Origin: Limnanthes douglasii subsp. nivea | Lineage: Eukaryota; Streptophyta; Magnoliopsida; Brassicales; Limnanthaceae | DNA: 64,000 bases | Direction of reading: 5' to 3' | NCBI GenBank assembly: GCA_036936605.1 | Contig: JAUPFV010000002.1 | Location: forward strand, 268,778,770 to 268,842,769 | Shown: positions 46,708 through 57,986 of the stretch, one piece after another | Numbering within the stretch: position 1 is the first letter of the stretch | Layout: the number at the start of each line of letters is the position of its first letter | Made by a program: the position numbers and the translations under genes | The notes under the pieces: model-generated | What the model was told of the DNA's origin: nothing | The model's database searches: none | Seen by the model: only the letters and a program-made list of their open reading frames with translations

Positions 46708-47490
46708 TTATGTGTAATTTGTAATATCCTTTACCTTGCTAAGTAATAACCTATCTAACAAGGCCCTGACTTCAGCAATTATAGGAGAGAATTTACCATA
46801 ATTTCTGCCAAAACCAGCAATAATATTACCATAGCTTTCCTTAATAAGACCACCACCTGAAGGCTCACCATTTACGTAACATGAACCATATGTATTTAGT
46901 TTATACTTGCTGTTAGCTGAAGGATACCACATAAGAATATGACATTTTATTTTCTTGTCAAGATGATTAAAACATTCTATTTCCTGAGTTGCTTTTAGGT
47001 TCTTTGACCAATGAGATATTTTAAGGAGTTGTTCATTGACTAGTCCATAAAGCATATGCTTAATTTGCTCAATTATATTACTAGCAGAGCTGTATTGGTC
47101 ATTGTGTTTAGCATTGTTCCTAACTCTCCATATCACCCAACAGATAATAGTGGGGCATGTTGTACGAATATGAACTTTTTCACCTTATGACCAGAACCAA
47201 CTTTTAATAACATGTGATAGGGTCATATGTCTATTCTTATATAATACCAAATAGTCAAAGTAATTCAAAACCGACCACGTTGTATTATATGCTACAAATA
47301 GATGGTTTATAGTATATGTGTTTTCATAGAATAAACATTTTGAAGCTAGAGAAAATTTTCTTTTTTGAATAATGGAATCAGTATAAATCCATTGATTTAG
47401 TAACCTTTTAAGGATAAGATGACATATTTTAGGAGTTACACAATTTTGTATCTTTTTGAATAAATTTGATTTGTTTCCAACATGTCTCAA
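46708..47490 (-). pseudogene. LINE B zinc-binding and RNase H-like tail (broken)
   Basis: At 47185-47490: LLNQWIYTDSIIQKRKF and CLFYENTYTINHLFVAYNTTWSVLNYF, the His/Cys region after RT. At 46708-47136: MIWRVRNNAKHND, then YKLNTYGSCYVNGEPSGGGLI and IIAEVRALLDRLLL. The latter is the RNase H-like fold (KLNTDGS with D changed to Y, and AExRAL). This is a typical end of plant LINE ORF2. Confidence 0.65.
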
Positions 47491-48367
47491 TTTGTTCCAA
47501 GTATCTTTTGTAGAAAACTAACCATTAATAGACAATGTCCAAACTATTTTGTCCTATTCATGTTTTTAACATTTATTTTTTTTCTTCAGGATATCAGAAT
47601 TCAGAACACTAGTTTCCAACTTGTCTATTAAACCATCTTCTTGCCAAAAAGAGTTTACTTTTTCAGGCCTATACCATGCATTATTTCCTTCTTTTGTAAG
47701 TTGAATTAAAGGTTTCAAAGAAAACGATTTGTCAAGCCAAAACTCAATCTTACCTCCCCATAAGTTCCAATATATGTATTATTCAACAGCTAATCTAATA
47801 TATATGAGCCTTCTCCAGATGTTTTATTTTTTATTTGAAAAGTTAGTTGGTAGTGGGTGAAGAGGAGCACAACTGAGCATAAAGTTTATGCTCTCTGAAA
47901 TTAAACATAACTTATACGAGAAAGTATCATGGAGATATTCTAATCTCCTTCAATTTAGTCATCCTTCTTCAAAAGGCTTATATAAGTTAAGCCATTTTTT
48001 CCAGATTATTGTTTGCTTATTTTCGAAGGACCCTCAAATATATCTATTGCATAATGTGTTTATTCTAGGTAAGACATTCTTAGGGATAATAGTACTTTGC
48101 ATGTTGTACGTACGAATTTCCAATATAAGAGTTTGTATAAGAATTAGTCTTCCTCCAAAAGATAATGGAATAAATTCCCATTATATTATCTTATTCCTTA
48201 TTTTATTTATTAGATTATCAAAATGTGTGTCTTTGATTCTAGGGTGTATAATAATACTTAAGTAAGTTAGTGTCAAAATGTCCATTTAAAAGCCAAAACG
48301 GTAACCTATTACCCTAATTTTAAGTTGTGATGTATTTTTAAGAATAATGATTTTAGTTTTTCTTTAT

Positions 48368-49065
48368 TTATGATTTACCAAGATACCTTTTGATAGTGTT
48401 GTAGAAACTGACCAATTCTTTTATACAGGGAGAAACTTCATTTGAGAAGATGATGAAATCGTCTAAAAATGCAGGACAAGGTGCTACCAATTTACTCATT
48501 GTATAGTATCTCATTTGAGGTATATTTTCAAATAGATTTTTCAAGCCTCTAATTAGATATTCCTCGGCTAGGATGATTATGCTAAGGAATAACGGATCCT
48601 CTTGCCTTACACTATTTAAAGAAACCATTAAGCTCACTATTTATTATAGTAGAAAAATTGATATTGTTTATACATTTAACTATTAAGTCTAAAAACCATA
48701 GATCAAATCCCAACAGTTCTATAACCTTAAGGGTAAAATTAATAGATAGCCTATCAAAAGCTTTAGACATATCTACTTTAGGTCGAATGTTGATGCTCTT
48801 ACTTTTTATTTAGGTCGTGAGTAAGTTCTTGTGCTAATAGTATATTATCGTGAATATTTTGACCATGAACAAATCCACCATGCTTTTCATAGATGATCTT
48901 TGAAAGTAGAAGTGAGATTCTATCATTGATGAGTTTTGAGGTAATTCTTTTTAGGAAGATGCATAAGATGATAAACCTATAATCTTTCCAAGTTTTGAGA
49001 GCAATTTTTTTAGGAACTAGGCCAACAACACTAACAAAGATACCTTTAGGAATAGAGTGACCCAA
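48368..49065 (-). pseudogene. LINE B reverse transcriptase domain (broken)
   Basis: Motifs are FVSVVGLVPKKIALKTWKDYRFI, RISLLLSKIIYEKHGGFVHGQNIHDNILLAQEL (48799-49020), then NSVRQEDPLFLSIIILAEEYLIRGL and PAFLDDFIIFSNE (48368-48620). The catalytic YADD box is changed to FLDD and the GDPL box to EDPL. Stops separate the two halves. Confidence 0.75.
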
Positions 49066-49663
49066 GAATAAAGCAAAAACAACATCATATAAATCATTAG
49101 AAATGATATTCTAACAAGATTGCAAAAACATACCATTGAAGCCACTATGTCCTCTAACACTTGTTAGATTTAGACCCTTAATTATGTTATAGATCTCATT
49201 TCTAGTTGGATTACTCAATATTATTGAATTATCTTCTTAATTAAGAAGCTTAGGAATGAAGTTATGTAACTCTAAAGTTTCCCATGTATTTGAATATTCT
49301 AAAATATATTTAAAATAATTGATATCAGAGTTACCTAATAAAGCTTGATCTTTTATCCATGAATTGTTGTCTAGGATTCATAAGATCTTTTTTCCTTCAT
49401 TTCCTTTTAAAATGTTGGTGAAACCCTGCTGGATTTTTATCACCATATTTTAACCAACTTTTGTGAATTGAAGATATAGAGCTTGAGCCTTTGAAATGTT
49501 TAATTTATCTTCAAACTTCTTAGATTCTTCAAATGTTTTTCCTAATATTTTACTTATTTTTCTTATTCTGCTTGTAAAGTAGAATTGAATATGTTTTTGA
49601 TATATTCTCAGTTCCAAGCCTTTAGTTTATGTTTTAATCTTTTAAACTTATTCCAAAACCTGA

Positions 49664-50454
49664 TTATAGGTAGACCCTCCATATTAGTTTCCTATTGCTC
49701 TCAACAATGTCAAGAAATTCAGGGTGTGGAACCCCAATATTTTGAAATTTAAAACGTGGTTTTACTTTTTTCGAATCAAAGAATAAGGAGATACTTATAT
49801 GAGTATTCTCAGAACCAGTCATAGCTAGGTGTTTAAATTTAGTATCCTCAAAATAATTAGACCAGGAAATATTGAGAAGGGCCATATTAAGCCTCTTTAC
49901 TTCCTGTTATTGGTCCAAGTATATTTTGTACTTGTGAAACCTGCATATTCTAAAATACAGTCAATAATTATATTATTAAATTCATTTTTGCTTTTCAGGC
50001 ATAATGAAGTACAAGCTAGCTGCTCATGAGCATTGGAAATAAGGATGAAATCTCACATTACTAGCCATTTTATTGAGATATCAGATAAGTTCCATAAGTT
50101 TCGCCACAGATCTAATATTTTGGTCGCAGAGAATTTAGCATATACAATAGTTATTGCAAAAAACTTATCTTTTAAATGATGTTTAACTTGTACTTGTATG
50201 AGTTGTTCATGATTTAAAATAGTGTCAACACTAAATCCATCATTCGAAAAAACCAAATTTTATTGTTGCAATTCGCTAAACTATTTTGCATTCTAATAGT
50301 TTTAGTGATTTTAAGCAGTTTCTCTACACTAATCATAGGTTATTGTATGGTTACAATAACCTATTTTCTCATTTCTAATAATTGGTTTGAGCCTTGTTGA
50401 AGAAGATTTATTATATAGTCTTCTAATATTCCAGTTTAGGATGTTTAAGGTCAT
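49664..50454 (-). pseudogene. LINE B endonuclease domain (broken)
   Basis: Starts MTLNILNWNIRRLYN at 50454. It continues with VKHHLKDKFFAITIVYAKFSATK (about 50150), and LISNAHEQLACTSLCL-type residues, then FNNIIIDCILEYAGF and SENTHISISLFFDSKKVKPRFKFQN near 49750, resembling the end of the nuclease domain (normally SDHxPL). Stops interrupt it. Confidence 0.6.
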
Positions 50455-50469
50455 TTAAATGAACTAGAT

Positions 50470-51869
50470 ATAAACCTTGAAGGTTTCTTAAACTGCATGT
50501 CTTTAATTGATTTATGATATTTGATAGATTTTTGCTTAAATTTCTCACTCTTTTACATAATATTATTTAAAGTCTTTTCCATCCTCAATCTTTCTTAGTA
50601 TTAGGGAAGATTTAAGACTTCTAATGGCTTTAGGATTAGGTGACAACTGATATTTTTCTAAATTTTCAAAATCATTAGATGCGAAAAGATAGTAAGAGTC
50701 AATATATTTTAAGGCATAAATAACTTACAATTCTTGTAGATCCATGTTGCTTTTATCCTCATTTCCTTATGTTTCTTTTACCTTTGGAGAAATTTCTGTT
50801 ATCAAAGTGGCAAGGTTGTAGAAATATTTCTGGACGATATCATTCTTTTATTTATTTGTAGGTTTCCTTCGATCTTATTGTTCATTATCATTTCTTACTG
50901 TATCTTCATCTTTTTCCTTGTTAGATTGGTAATTTTTGTTATTTTCTTTTAAGATAACAGACTTTATCTTTGAAATTGTTTCACCTTCATGATTTGAAGA
51001 ATTTAACAGTGGTTTGTCCTGCTATTGCTTACTCTTCTCTTTGCTTGTCAGTAGCGTTTTCTATTTCTTTTGCATGTGACCCAAATGAGAACAGACTAGA
51101 TAGTAAGCCAAGTGATTATCATATCGAATGTCTATTCAGTAACCATCATTGTCTCTAAAGTCTATCTAGGCTTCATGCGTTTGAGGTTCAGATGCATCTA
51201 GCTCTATCCAAGCTATGCAACCATTTTATTTTGCTCTATATTTATTTGGAATCTCAATTTTTAGAGATTTATTTGTAGTATCGACCATAGATATTATAAG
51301 ACCTTCATTGAATATGTATTCTGATAAGTTAGAAAAGGTTATCCAAGTTGGATCGATCGATGATTCAAGTTTTAGATTAAAAGAGGGATACCAGTTCAAT
51401 AGCTCATAAAGTATTCACCTACATACCAAACAGTTCTTCTCCACAGTTTGCAAAGATCTTTTTAGAGATCCAATTCAATAAGAATATGCAAAGAATACAA
51501 TGAGGAGAGGTTTACTTCACTAGCAAATCTAAAAGGTTCAAATAATTTCTGAATTTTGGAGAGTTGAGGCCTTCTTTTACCAACTTTACCAACAAGACTA
51601 ATTTTTGAGTTATCATGTAGGTTTTCTTTATCTTGTGTAGAAATTTGGAAAGACTGATGATCTTCCCTGTGTTTGAACTTAGTAAAGGTTATCGAGTCCT
51701 TTGATTTGTTGTTTACCTTAGTAACCTCAGCGTATGATTTAGGATTGTTAGAAAATGAAGATGAAGAAACTTGGTTATTCAGATGCAATGTGTTATTATG
51801 CATTTCATTAATACTCAAATGATCCATGGTGGTGCTGTCAAGAAGCAAACAATAAGCTTGATTTATCAA
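50470..51869 (-). pseudogene. LINE B ORF1 (broken)
   Basis: The upstream part (51462-51869) is Asn/Ser/Lys-rich, with PKSYAEVTKVN typical of plant LINE ORF1 N-terminal parts. Further down, YDNHLAYYLVCSHLGHMQKK (about 51080) is a decayed CCHC zinc knuckle, and Lys/Asn-rich sequence continues to about 50500. ORF1 proteins bind the LINE RNA. Confidence 0.6.
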
Positions 51870-51900
51870 AGAATTTGTCTCTGGTTCTTCAAGAAACTCT

Positions 51901-52400
51901 TTTTTGGAGAGAAAACCTATTTCATTCTGTCATTTTATTGAATCATTTATCGGTTTATCTAAGCTCTTTATTTGATAGTATACGAGAATTGAAAGGTATT
52001 TGATAATACTAATCATAAAAAAAATTATAGTTATATCTTATGTTTTTATATAATTTATTTTATAGCTTTCAAATACATTGTTTTGGAAAAATAAATTCAT
52101 TTTTTATAAACTTAAAATTAAAATTATTTGTAAAAAGGGTGAAATAAAATTTAAACGATCTTTATTTTGAATTGCTAAAAGTAAAAAAATATTTAAAAGT
52201 TTTTTTTGTTCTGTCCAAGCTAATAAAATTAAAAATTAATTTTAATAGTTTTTTTTATCCAAACTAATACGATTAAAAAATTAATTTTAAATGTTTATTT
52301 ATATGAAAAATTCATTGATTTAAAAAAATATTTAATATTTTTTTACTGGTGATTGAGATAATTTATTTCGAGAATTGTCTACAATTAGAATAATATATTG
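51901..52400. other. AT-rich intergenic DNA between LINE B and LINE C
   Basis: Very AT-rich with runs such as TTTTTTTGTT and AAAATTAAAAATTAATTTTAATAG occurring in two related versions near 52205-52300. No gene is seen. Confidence 0.4.
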
Positions 52401-52707
52401 TTTTTCATATTCTTTTTTTTGGTAAATGAAAGCTTAAATTAATTAGAAAGGTTCATACATAATCTTAGGGAAGATCCTAGAAGAATACAACAATAAACAT
52501 TTAGAACATATAGCTAAAATGGAAAACCCCATAGAGAGATCCATATAGAATGATTCCCAAACGAAAATCAATGCTAATAATGCAGTGTGATATGTAGCAG
52601 GGATAGCTGAGCAGAGGCTCCAAAATGATCCCGTCCGGCATCCACGTTCCAGTCCATACACAGAATACCTGAAATACAAACAAAAGTAAGTTAGATTACA
52701 AGAGCCT

Positions 52708-55700
52708 TTATGATGGCCAGCTAATCTTAGAACCAAGTAATCTAAATCGGAGATCCGATATGATCTGGTAAAATATTGATGAGGCCTGGGCTGGAGAGGA
52801 TCCGAAAATTCTTGAATTCCTCTATTTCCGAATGTGATATATAACCGCATTGAAGTAGGTACGCCAAATACAATGGTTTTAAGAATTTGATCAATTTGAA
52901 GCCTCATCAATCCAAGATTTCCAGCACGAAGAGTGATAAGGAAAGCCAAATTTGTTACTGGAAAAGGACCAGATGCTCTGAGAGAAACTACATTCAAAGA
53001 GGATATGAGATATAGTTTCAGGTTCAGAGAGGCAAAGAGGGAACTCATCTGGGATATTATAACCCCAACTTTGAAGCTTATCTTTGGTGACAAGCTTGCA
53101 CTTAATTTCTAACCAAGAGATAAAGGAATGACGCGGAATATTGAACTTATTCCAAACTAACCCCGCCCAACCCTTTACAGGGACAAGCTTACGAAGTACA
53201 TTGTACGTATCCTTAATTGTAAAGTTGTTGCATCCTGACTTTGCCGTCCAATAAGGAACATCCCTCGATAGGGTGTTAGGCTGCGGGAGTGCGAGAATAA
53301 TCTTGTGGATTTTGATCAGATGATGTCGACTTCTGGCCCTCGCAGATCTCAGGTTAGCAGGCCAACTTCATTCACCATTGCAGATAATGTCGGAGACCTT
53401 AAGATTGTTCCCTAATCTGGACTCTCTGATTATGTCCTCTCCATAGTGAATTGGGAGCGGTAAGGAGAGAATCCATGGGTCATGCCAGAATGAAGTGTTC
53501 AAACCATTCCCGATAGCCACCCTGTACAGATTACGGGCCAAAGGCCGAAGTCGGAGAATTTTCCTCCAAATCCATGAGGAAGAGGAGGCTATAGAAACTT
53601 CCCAAAAACTTTTATTTTTTATCTTTTCAGATCTAATCCAATCACACCATATTGAGTGATTCTTATTACTAACAATAGACCAGAGATGTTTTAGGACGGC
53701 CGCATGATTCCAGATTTTTAAGTCTAGGATCCCAAGGCCGCCCTCTTTATAGGGAGTTGAAACGGTAGACCAGGCTACTTTTGCCCCATGAATCTTCATT
53801 GACGAGCCAGACCATAGAAACCGTCGAAGATATTGGGTTAACTCCTTAATTATCCTAGAAGGAAGGATAAAGATCGAAGACCAGTACACTTGGCCCGCGA
53901 ATAAAACCGATTTGATTAGTTGGAGTCTACCCGCATATGAGAGGTGCTTTGTAGTCCAAGAATCAATTCGGGAAGTGATTCTGTGCAGAAGGGGACGACA
54001 GTCCGAGTGGGTAAGTCTACCAGTTATGAGGGGAACCCCGAGATACTTTACGGGAAGGGTACCTTCAGGGAAATTCAAGATAGGAAGAAGGTTTGACCGG
54101 AGGGATTGGTCAATTCCAGAGAAAAAAATGTAACTTTTCAAAGGATTAACTTTGAGACCAGAGAGGAAGTAGAACTCTTCCAGAGCATCCTTAATGAGAT
54201 TGAGGGAAAGAGGGTCGCCATGACAGAAAATCATTAGATCATCTGCAAAGCAGAGATTAATAATTTCCTGCCTTTGGCATTTCCAGTGAAAACGGAAGTT
54301 CCCGTCTTTACTTTTCTCTTTGAGAATGCCCGAGAGTACTTGCATGACAAGTACGAAGAGGAGAGGGGAGAGAGGGTCCCCCTGCCTGAGGCCTTTTTTC
54401 CCTTTGAAATTTCCCTGAAGGTCACCGTTTATAATTATAGAGTAAGACAGGGTAGAGATGCATTTGATAATCCAAGTGATCATCTTCTCGGGAAATTGCA
54501 TTGCAACTAAAATATCCAGAATGAGGTGCCATCGAACATTGTCAAAGGCTTTCATTATATCTATTTTAAGGGCAACCCTTTTTCCTCTACCATTTTTGTT
54601 ATAGCCTTTAAGAAGCTCATGGGAGAGGAGAATATTATCAGCTATGCTTCTTCCCGAAACGAAAGCCGACTGAGAAGCATCAACCAGGTAGGGAAATGAG
54701 TCTTTGATTCTATTGGCCAGAATTTTAGAGATAATTTTATAGACCACATTCTAAAGAGCGATGGGTCTGTAATCCGATGGCGCAGAAGGAGAATCAATTT
54801 TAGGTATAAGGGCGATAGAGGTTGCATTCCAAGAATCAAGCAAGGTTCCGGAAAGGAAGAACTCTTGGACACCCTTGCATATGTCCGAACCCACGATGTT
54901 CCATGTGGATTTGAAGAAGCTGGAGTTATAACCGTCCGGGCCAGAAGACTTGTCACTATCAATACTGAACAGAGCCGATTTAATTTTAGACTAGGTGATT
55001 TCGCGGCTCATTGACTCCTTATCCGAGTTAGTAACATGAGAGGAGATCAGAGAAGAGACTTTTTCGAGACCTGGGTAGCTGGCAGTATGCTTAGTACCCA
55101 GAGAATCCTCAAAAAAATTCACAAATACTTTCGAGACATTAACCGGCGAGGAGACAGTAGCTCCTTGCTTATTGGTGGTTGAAATAATTTTATTGTGAAA
55201 GAGCCTGGCTTTAATACTTTTGTGAAAAAATTTGGAATTTCTGTCTCCCAGTTTGATCCAATTTTCTCTAGATTTTTGTTTTAGGAAAGATTCCTCCGCT
55301 CGACTAAGAAAAATAAAGGTTTTAGAAGCCTCATTTTCCTTAGTAATGAGAAGGGGGCTCAAAGAGTCAGAGGCTAGAGTTGATTGACCCTCAAACAAGA
55401 CTTTTTGGGCATTAGAGGCTCTCAATGAGATGTCGCTAAACTCCTTACGATTTAAGGAAGCTAGGTCAGATTGAAGACGAGCAAGCTTTTCGGAGACCAT
55501 CCTCATACCTATGGCTGAAGAAGGGGAATTCCAGCTCGAGGTGACTATGTTCTTAAACTGGGGGTGAAATTGCCACATATTGAAGAAGCGAAAGGGTTTT
55601 TTCCTCCTCGTCCGAGGGAAGCCAAGGTTGAGAGTGACAGTTGTATGGTCAGACGTTCGAAGATACCCAAAGTGGACATTGGACATAGGGAAAAGATCAT

Positions 55701-56325
55701 CCCATTCCGGGCTGACCAGGACTCGGTCAATTTTGGAAAGAATTGGGCGGTCAGATTGCTTGTTTATCTAGGTAAACGGGAACCCAGTAGATCGGAGATC
55801 ACTGAGTTCGCACTGATAGCAACAATTATTGAAGTCATCGATTGATGAGGACCAGTTTTCCGATGAGCCCATACGTTCATCGGGATGACGGATCGCATTA
55901 TAATCTCCAAGGGAAATTCATGGAATGTGGTTGTCAATCTTGGAGATATTGATGAGATCATTCCAAAGAGAAATGCGGTCCTTAGCCTCATTGAAAGCAT
56001 AAATAGTCGTGAGCTTAAAAGAAGCTCTGATATTGTGGCATTTGGCTATGCAATGAATGAGCTGGGGAGATTGAGAGATTTTAGTTATCGAAATTATAAT
56101 TGGGTTCCAGAGAATCCAAATTCTTCCTAAGGGATGGGTTGAGTGGTTAGTTATAACATGCCAATAGGGGGTCATTTGTCTAAGGATGAAGTCTACTTTG
56201 TGTATTTGGACTTTAGTTTCTACCAAGACAATCAAAGAGATATGATTACTAAAAATAAAATCGGCAACGTCTTTTTGTCCGACCGGGTCATTTAGACCTC
56301 TCACATTCCATGATGCAATATTCAT
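52708..56325 (-). pseudogene. LINE C ORF2 (endonuclease-reverse transcriptase), one frame with eight nonsense codons
   Basis: From ATG 56325 (MNIASWNVRGLNDP) one frame of 1205 codons runs to TAA 52708-52710. Domains are endonuclease (residues 1-230: SWNVRGLN, ETKV, SLGDYN, SDHTTV), a helical linker, reverse transcriptase (about residues 440-780: QSAFVSGRSIADNILLSHEL, KIDIMKAFD, GLRQGDPLSPLLF, FADDLMIF, KYLGVPL) and a zinc-binding region (about 1000-1090: HSFISWLEIKCKLVTKDKL, FPLCLSEPETISHILFECSFSQSIW), ending YHIRK-RNSRIF. Stops start at 55920, 55770, 54993, 54753, 53370, 52893, 52881 and 52824. At least four replace a Trp codon. The catalytic FADD is intact. No frameshift was found in 3.6 kb. 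Confidence 0.9.
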
Positions 56326-56344
56326 AAGAAAAACTTACAGTGAG

Positions 56345-57745
56345 TTAGTCGCTGATCCCGTCAGGGGATAATACCATTAATCCCTTGCCTTTTTCCTGGT
56401 CCGTACATGCCCTTTTAGGAGGGGAGTCAACTTCCTCTCCAGCCTCCACCTCCTGATCCTCGATTATAGATGGAAGACGGAATCCTGCCCCATTCTCAGG
56501 CTCAATTTCGGAGGGATCTTCCTCAGAGGATGAGGTACCAGTAGGAAGGAAAGAAAGCCTGACAGGGTCCAACTTGAACTGACGGGTAGGATGCCCAAAG
56601 ATTTTACAATTTTCACACTGAGGAGGGAGCCCCTCGTATTCAAAAGACACCGAGATGGATTTTCCTCTTGTCTTGAAGGATAACTCAGATCGAATGGGGA
56701 CCCCATCCTTGATCTTGATACAAATGCGAGCAAAACGAAGCTTTTCCTTTTGTTCTGTCTGGTGGTCCACGTAAAGAGGAGTTCCGATAACTGAACCAAT
56801 GTTGCTGAAGCCCTCCGCTGAGAGACAAGCCTTCCATGACTCCGGAGCACCAAGAGTAGAATCATTCGTAATGAATTCATCACCTACTTTTTCCATATGG
56901 CTAATGCCAATTACCAACGGGGATCGATTATCGCTATGACCTGCTACAATACTTGCAAAATCCATTTGCAAATTAAGGGAGGGAGGATTTGCATGGGCCA
57001 ACTTGAATTTTCTCCCTTTCGGCCCTTTTCCCGCATTTCCGAAATTTCGGATAATAGAGTGGTGGGCACCCATTTTACCCCCTCCTAATAATCCTTTGCT
57101 CTTATTTGGGCCCGGTTTAGAAATATACAGAATCTGTGTGGGCCCAATTACTTTTGAAACCCGGCCCACTGGGATACCCTTCTTGGCTTGACTCGAGTCT
57201 TTGAACTGACTCATATTTTCTGGGCATAAGACCAGCCCGATGAAAAGACCCGCTCGATATACTGATCTGTTAAGCCCCAACGATACTGGGCTTGTGACCG
57301 GCCCAACATGAAGATCTGTTCTTGGACCAGTGGACGTCGCACGTACCAAACCCGTTGAGATGTTTTCAGATATCGACCCAGGTGATAGAAAGAGAGGGTT
57401 ATCTTCTCTAAGCTCTCTCTCGAGCCGTTTTGAAGAGGTGGAAGAACCGGCTGCTCTAGGACCGATAGAAATCGCACCAGATGGACCCAACCCCTTAGAG
57501 ATGACTGTCGGTGTCGATCCAGAAGATTGAAGGATAGGGTTTTCACCTCGAAGCTCTCTCTCGAGGCGATTCAAAGAGATGGAACCACCGATGGTCGATA
57601 TGGCCGGCGATAAGAGAGTTCTAACAAGGCTGGGGCGTTTCCCTTCCATCAAAATGTTTGTCGGCAAAGAGGGACCTGTGCTGCATCCGACGGTCGACAA
57701 AAACCCATCGCCAATGGCATAAGAGCTCTGTCGGATAGAAACCAC
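56345..57745 (-). CDS. LINE C ORF1 protein (RNA-binding, gag-like), about 466 aa open frame
   Basis: An uninterrupted frame of 466 codons. The N-terminal 230 residues are Ser/Gly/Pro-rich with repeated RLERELRxxNP(I/L) and (T)GPxxxxS phrases. Around residues 255-400 is the plant LINE DUF4283-type RNA-binding region (SWKACLSAEGFSNIGSVIG, PLYVDHQTE, RFARICIKI, SFEYEGLPPQCENC). A zinc knuckle follows: CENCKIFGHPTRQF has Phe where the last Cys should be. The C-terminus is acidic. No ATG starts the frame: the open frame begins at GTG and runs upstream to about 57875 without an ATG, and the first in-frame ATG is about residue 33. The start has probably been lost or lies there. Confidence 0.75.
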   Translation of the reverse strand: MVSIRQSSYAIGDGFLSTVGCSTGPSLPTNILMEGKRPSLVRTLLSPAISTIGGSISLNRLERELRGENPILQSSGSTPTVISKGLGPSGAISIGPRAAGSSTSSKRLERELREDNPLFLSPGSISENISTGLVRATSTGPRTDLHVGPVTSPVSLGLNRSVYRAGLFIGLVLCPENMSQFKDSSQAKKGIPVGRVSKVIGPTQILYISKPGPNKSKGLLGGGKMGAHHSIIRNFGNAGKGPKGRKFKLAHANPPSLNLQMDFASIVAGHSDNRSPLVIGISHMEKVGDEFITNDSTLGAPESWKACLSAEGFSNIGSVIGTPLYVDHQTEQKEKLRFARICIKIKDGVPIRSELSFKTRGKSISVSFEYEGLPPQCENCKIFGHPTRQFKLDPVRLSFLPTGTSSSEEDPSEIEPENGAGFRLPSIIEDQEVEAGEEVDSPPKRACTDQEKGKGLMVLSPDGISD

Positions 57746-57786
57746 AAAATGGATCTGTGCCGAAACAGAGGAGAAGAAGAAGATTT

Positions 57787-57820
57787 CTCCTCCTTCAAGC
57801 TTTATGGCTTGAAGGAGGAG
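57787..57820. other. Perfect 14-bp hairpin upstream of LINE C ORF1
   Basis: CTCCTCCTTCAAGC (57787-57800) and its exact complement GCTTGAAGGAGGAG (57807-57820) enclose a 6-nt loop. It lies in the 5' region of LINE C, within about 45 nt of the ORF1 open frame as read from GTG 57745. Confidence 0.9.
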
Positions 57821-57901
57821 GTTTGAAAAACAGATGGTAGAAAACAGTGGAGCTTTTGGGGAAGAAATGGGAAGATATCAATGGCGGAAAGGTTTGAAAA
57901 T

Positions 57902-57937
57902 TCTTTAGAGAGAGAAGAGAGTTTCTCTCTCTAAAGA
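57902..57937. other. Perfect 13-bp hairpin near the 5' end of LINE C
   Basis: TCTTTAGAGAGAG (57902-57914) and CTCTCTCTAAAGA (57925-57937) pair perfectly around a 10-nt loop, about 35 nt from the 5' boundary of the element. A GA/CT-rich stem in the 5' leader could affect transcription or translation; this is inference. Confidence 0.9.
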
Positions 57938-57986
57938 GCCGTTATAAAAGTTAATATGTTATGATTGAATTTTTTTTCATATTCTT

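Larger units (their letters stand above)
46481..51900 (-). mobile_element. LINE B: decayed L1-type non-LTR retrotransposon
   Basis: On the - strand the order is ORF1 (51869 to about 50470), ORF2 start at ATG 50454 (MTLNILNWNIRRL), endonuclease (to about 49660), reverse transcriptase (49065-48368), zinc-binding region (47490-47185) and RNase H-like tail (47136-46708). Stops and frame changes are numerous. It shares the run AEEYLIRGLKNLF with LINE A but not with LINE C. The ends and target-site duplication were not resolved. Confidence 0.8.
52401..57986 (-). mobile_element. LINE C: nearly full-length L1-type retrotransposon with 14-bp target-site duplication
   Basis: The element body is 52415-57972. 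TTTTTCATATTCTT at 52401-52414 and 57973-57986 is a perfect 14-bp target-site duplication. The 3' end is a short A tail (T8 on + at 52413-52420). ORF1 (57745-56345) is open through its length; ORF2 (56325-52708) starts 19 nt after ORF1 ends, keeps one frame throughout and contains only nonsense codons as lesions. The 5' region (57746-57972) has two perfect hairpins. The intact target-site duplication and lack of frameshifts point to a much younger insertion than LINEs A and B. Confidence 0.9.

Noticed and set aside
53912..57530. Several + strand open frames of 60-90 codons inside LINE C
   Set aside because: They are antisense shadows of ORF1/ORF2 with no recognisable domains.
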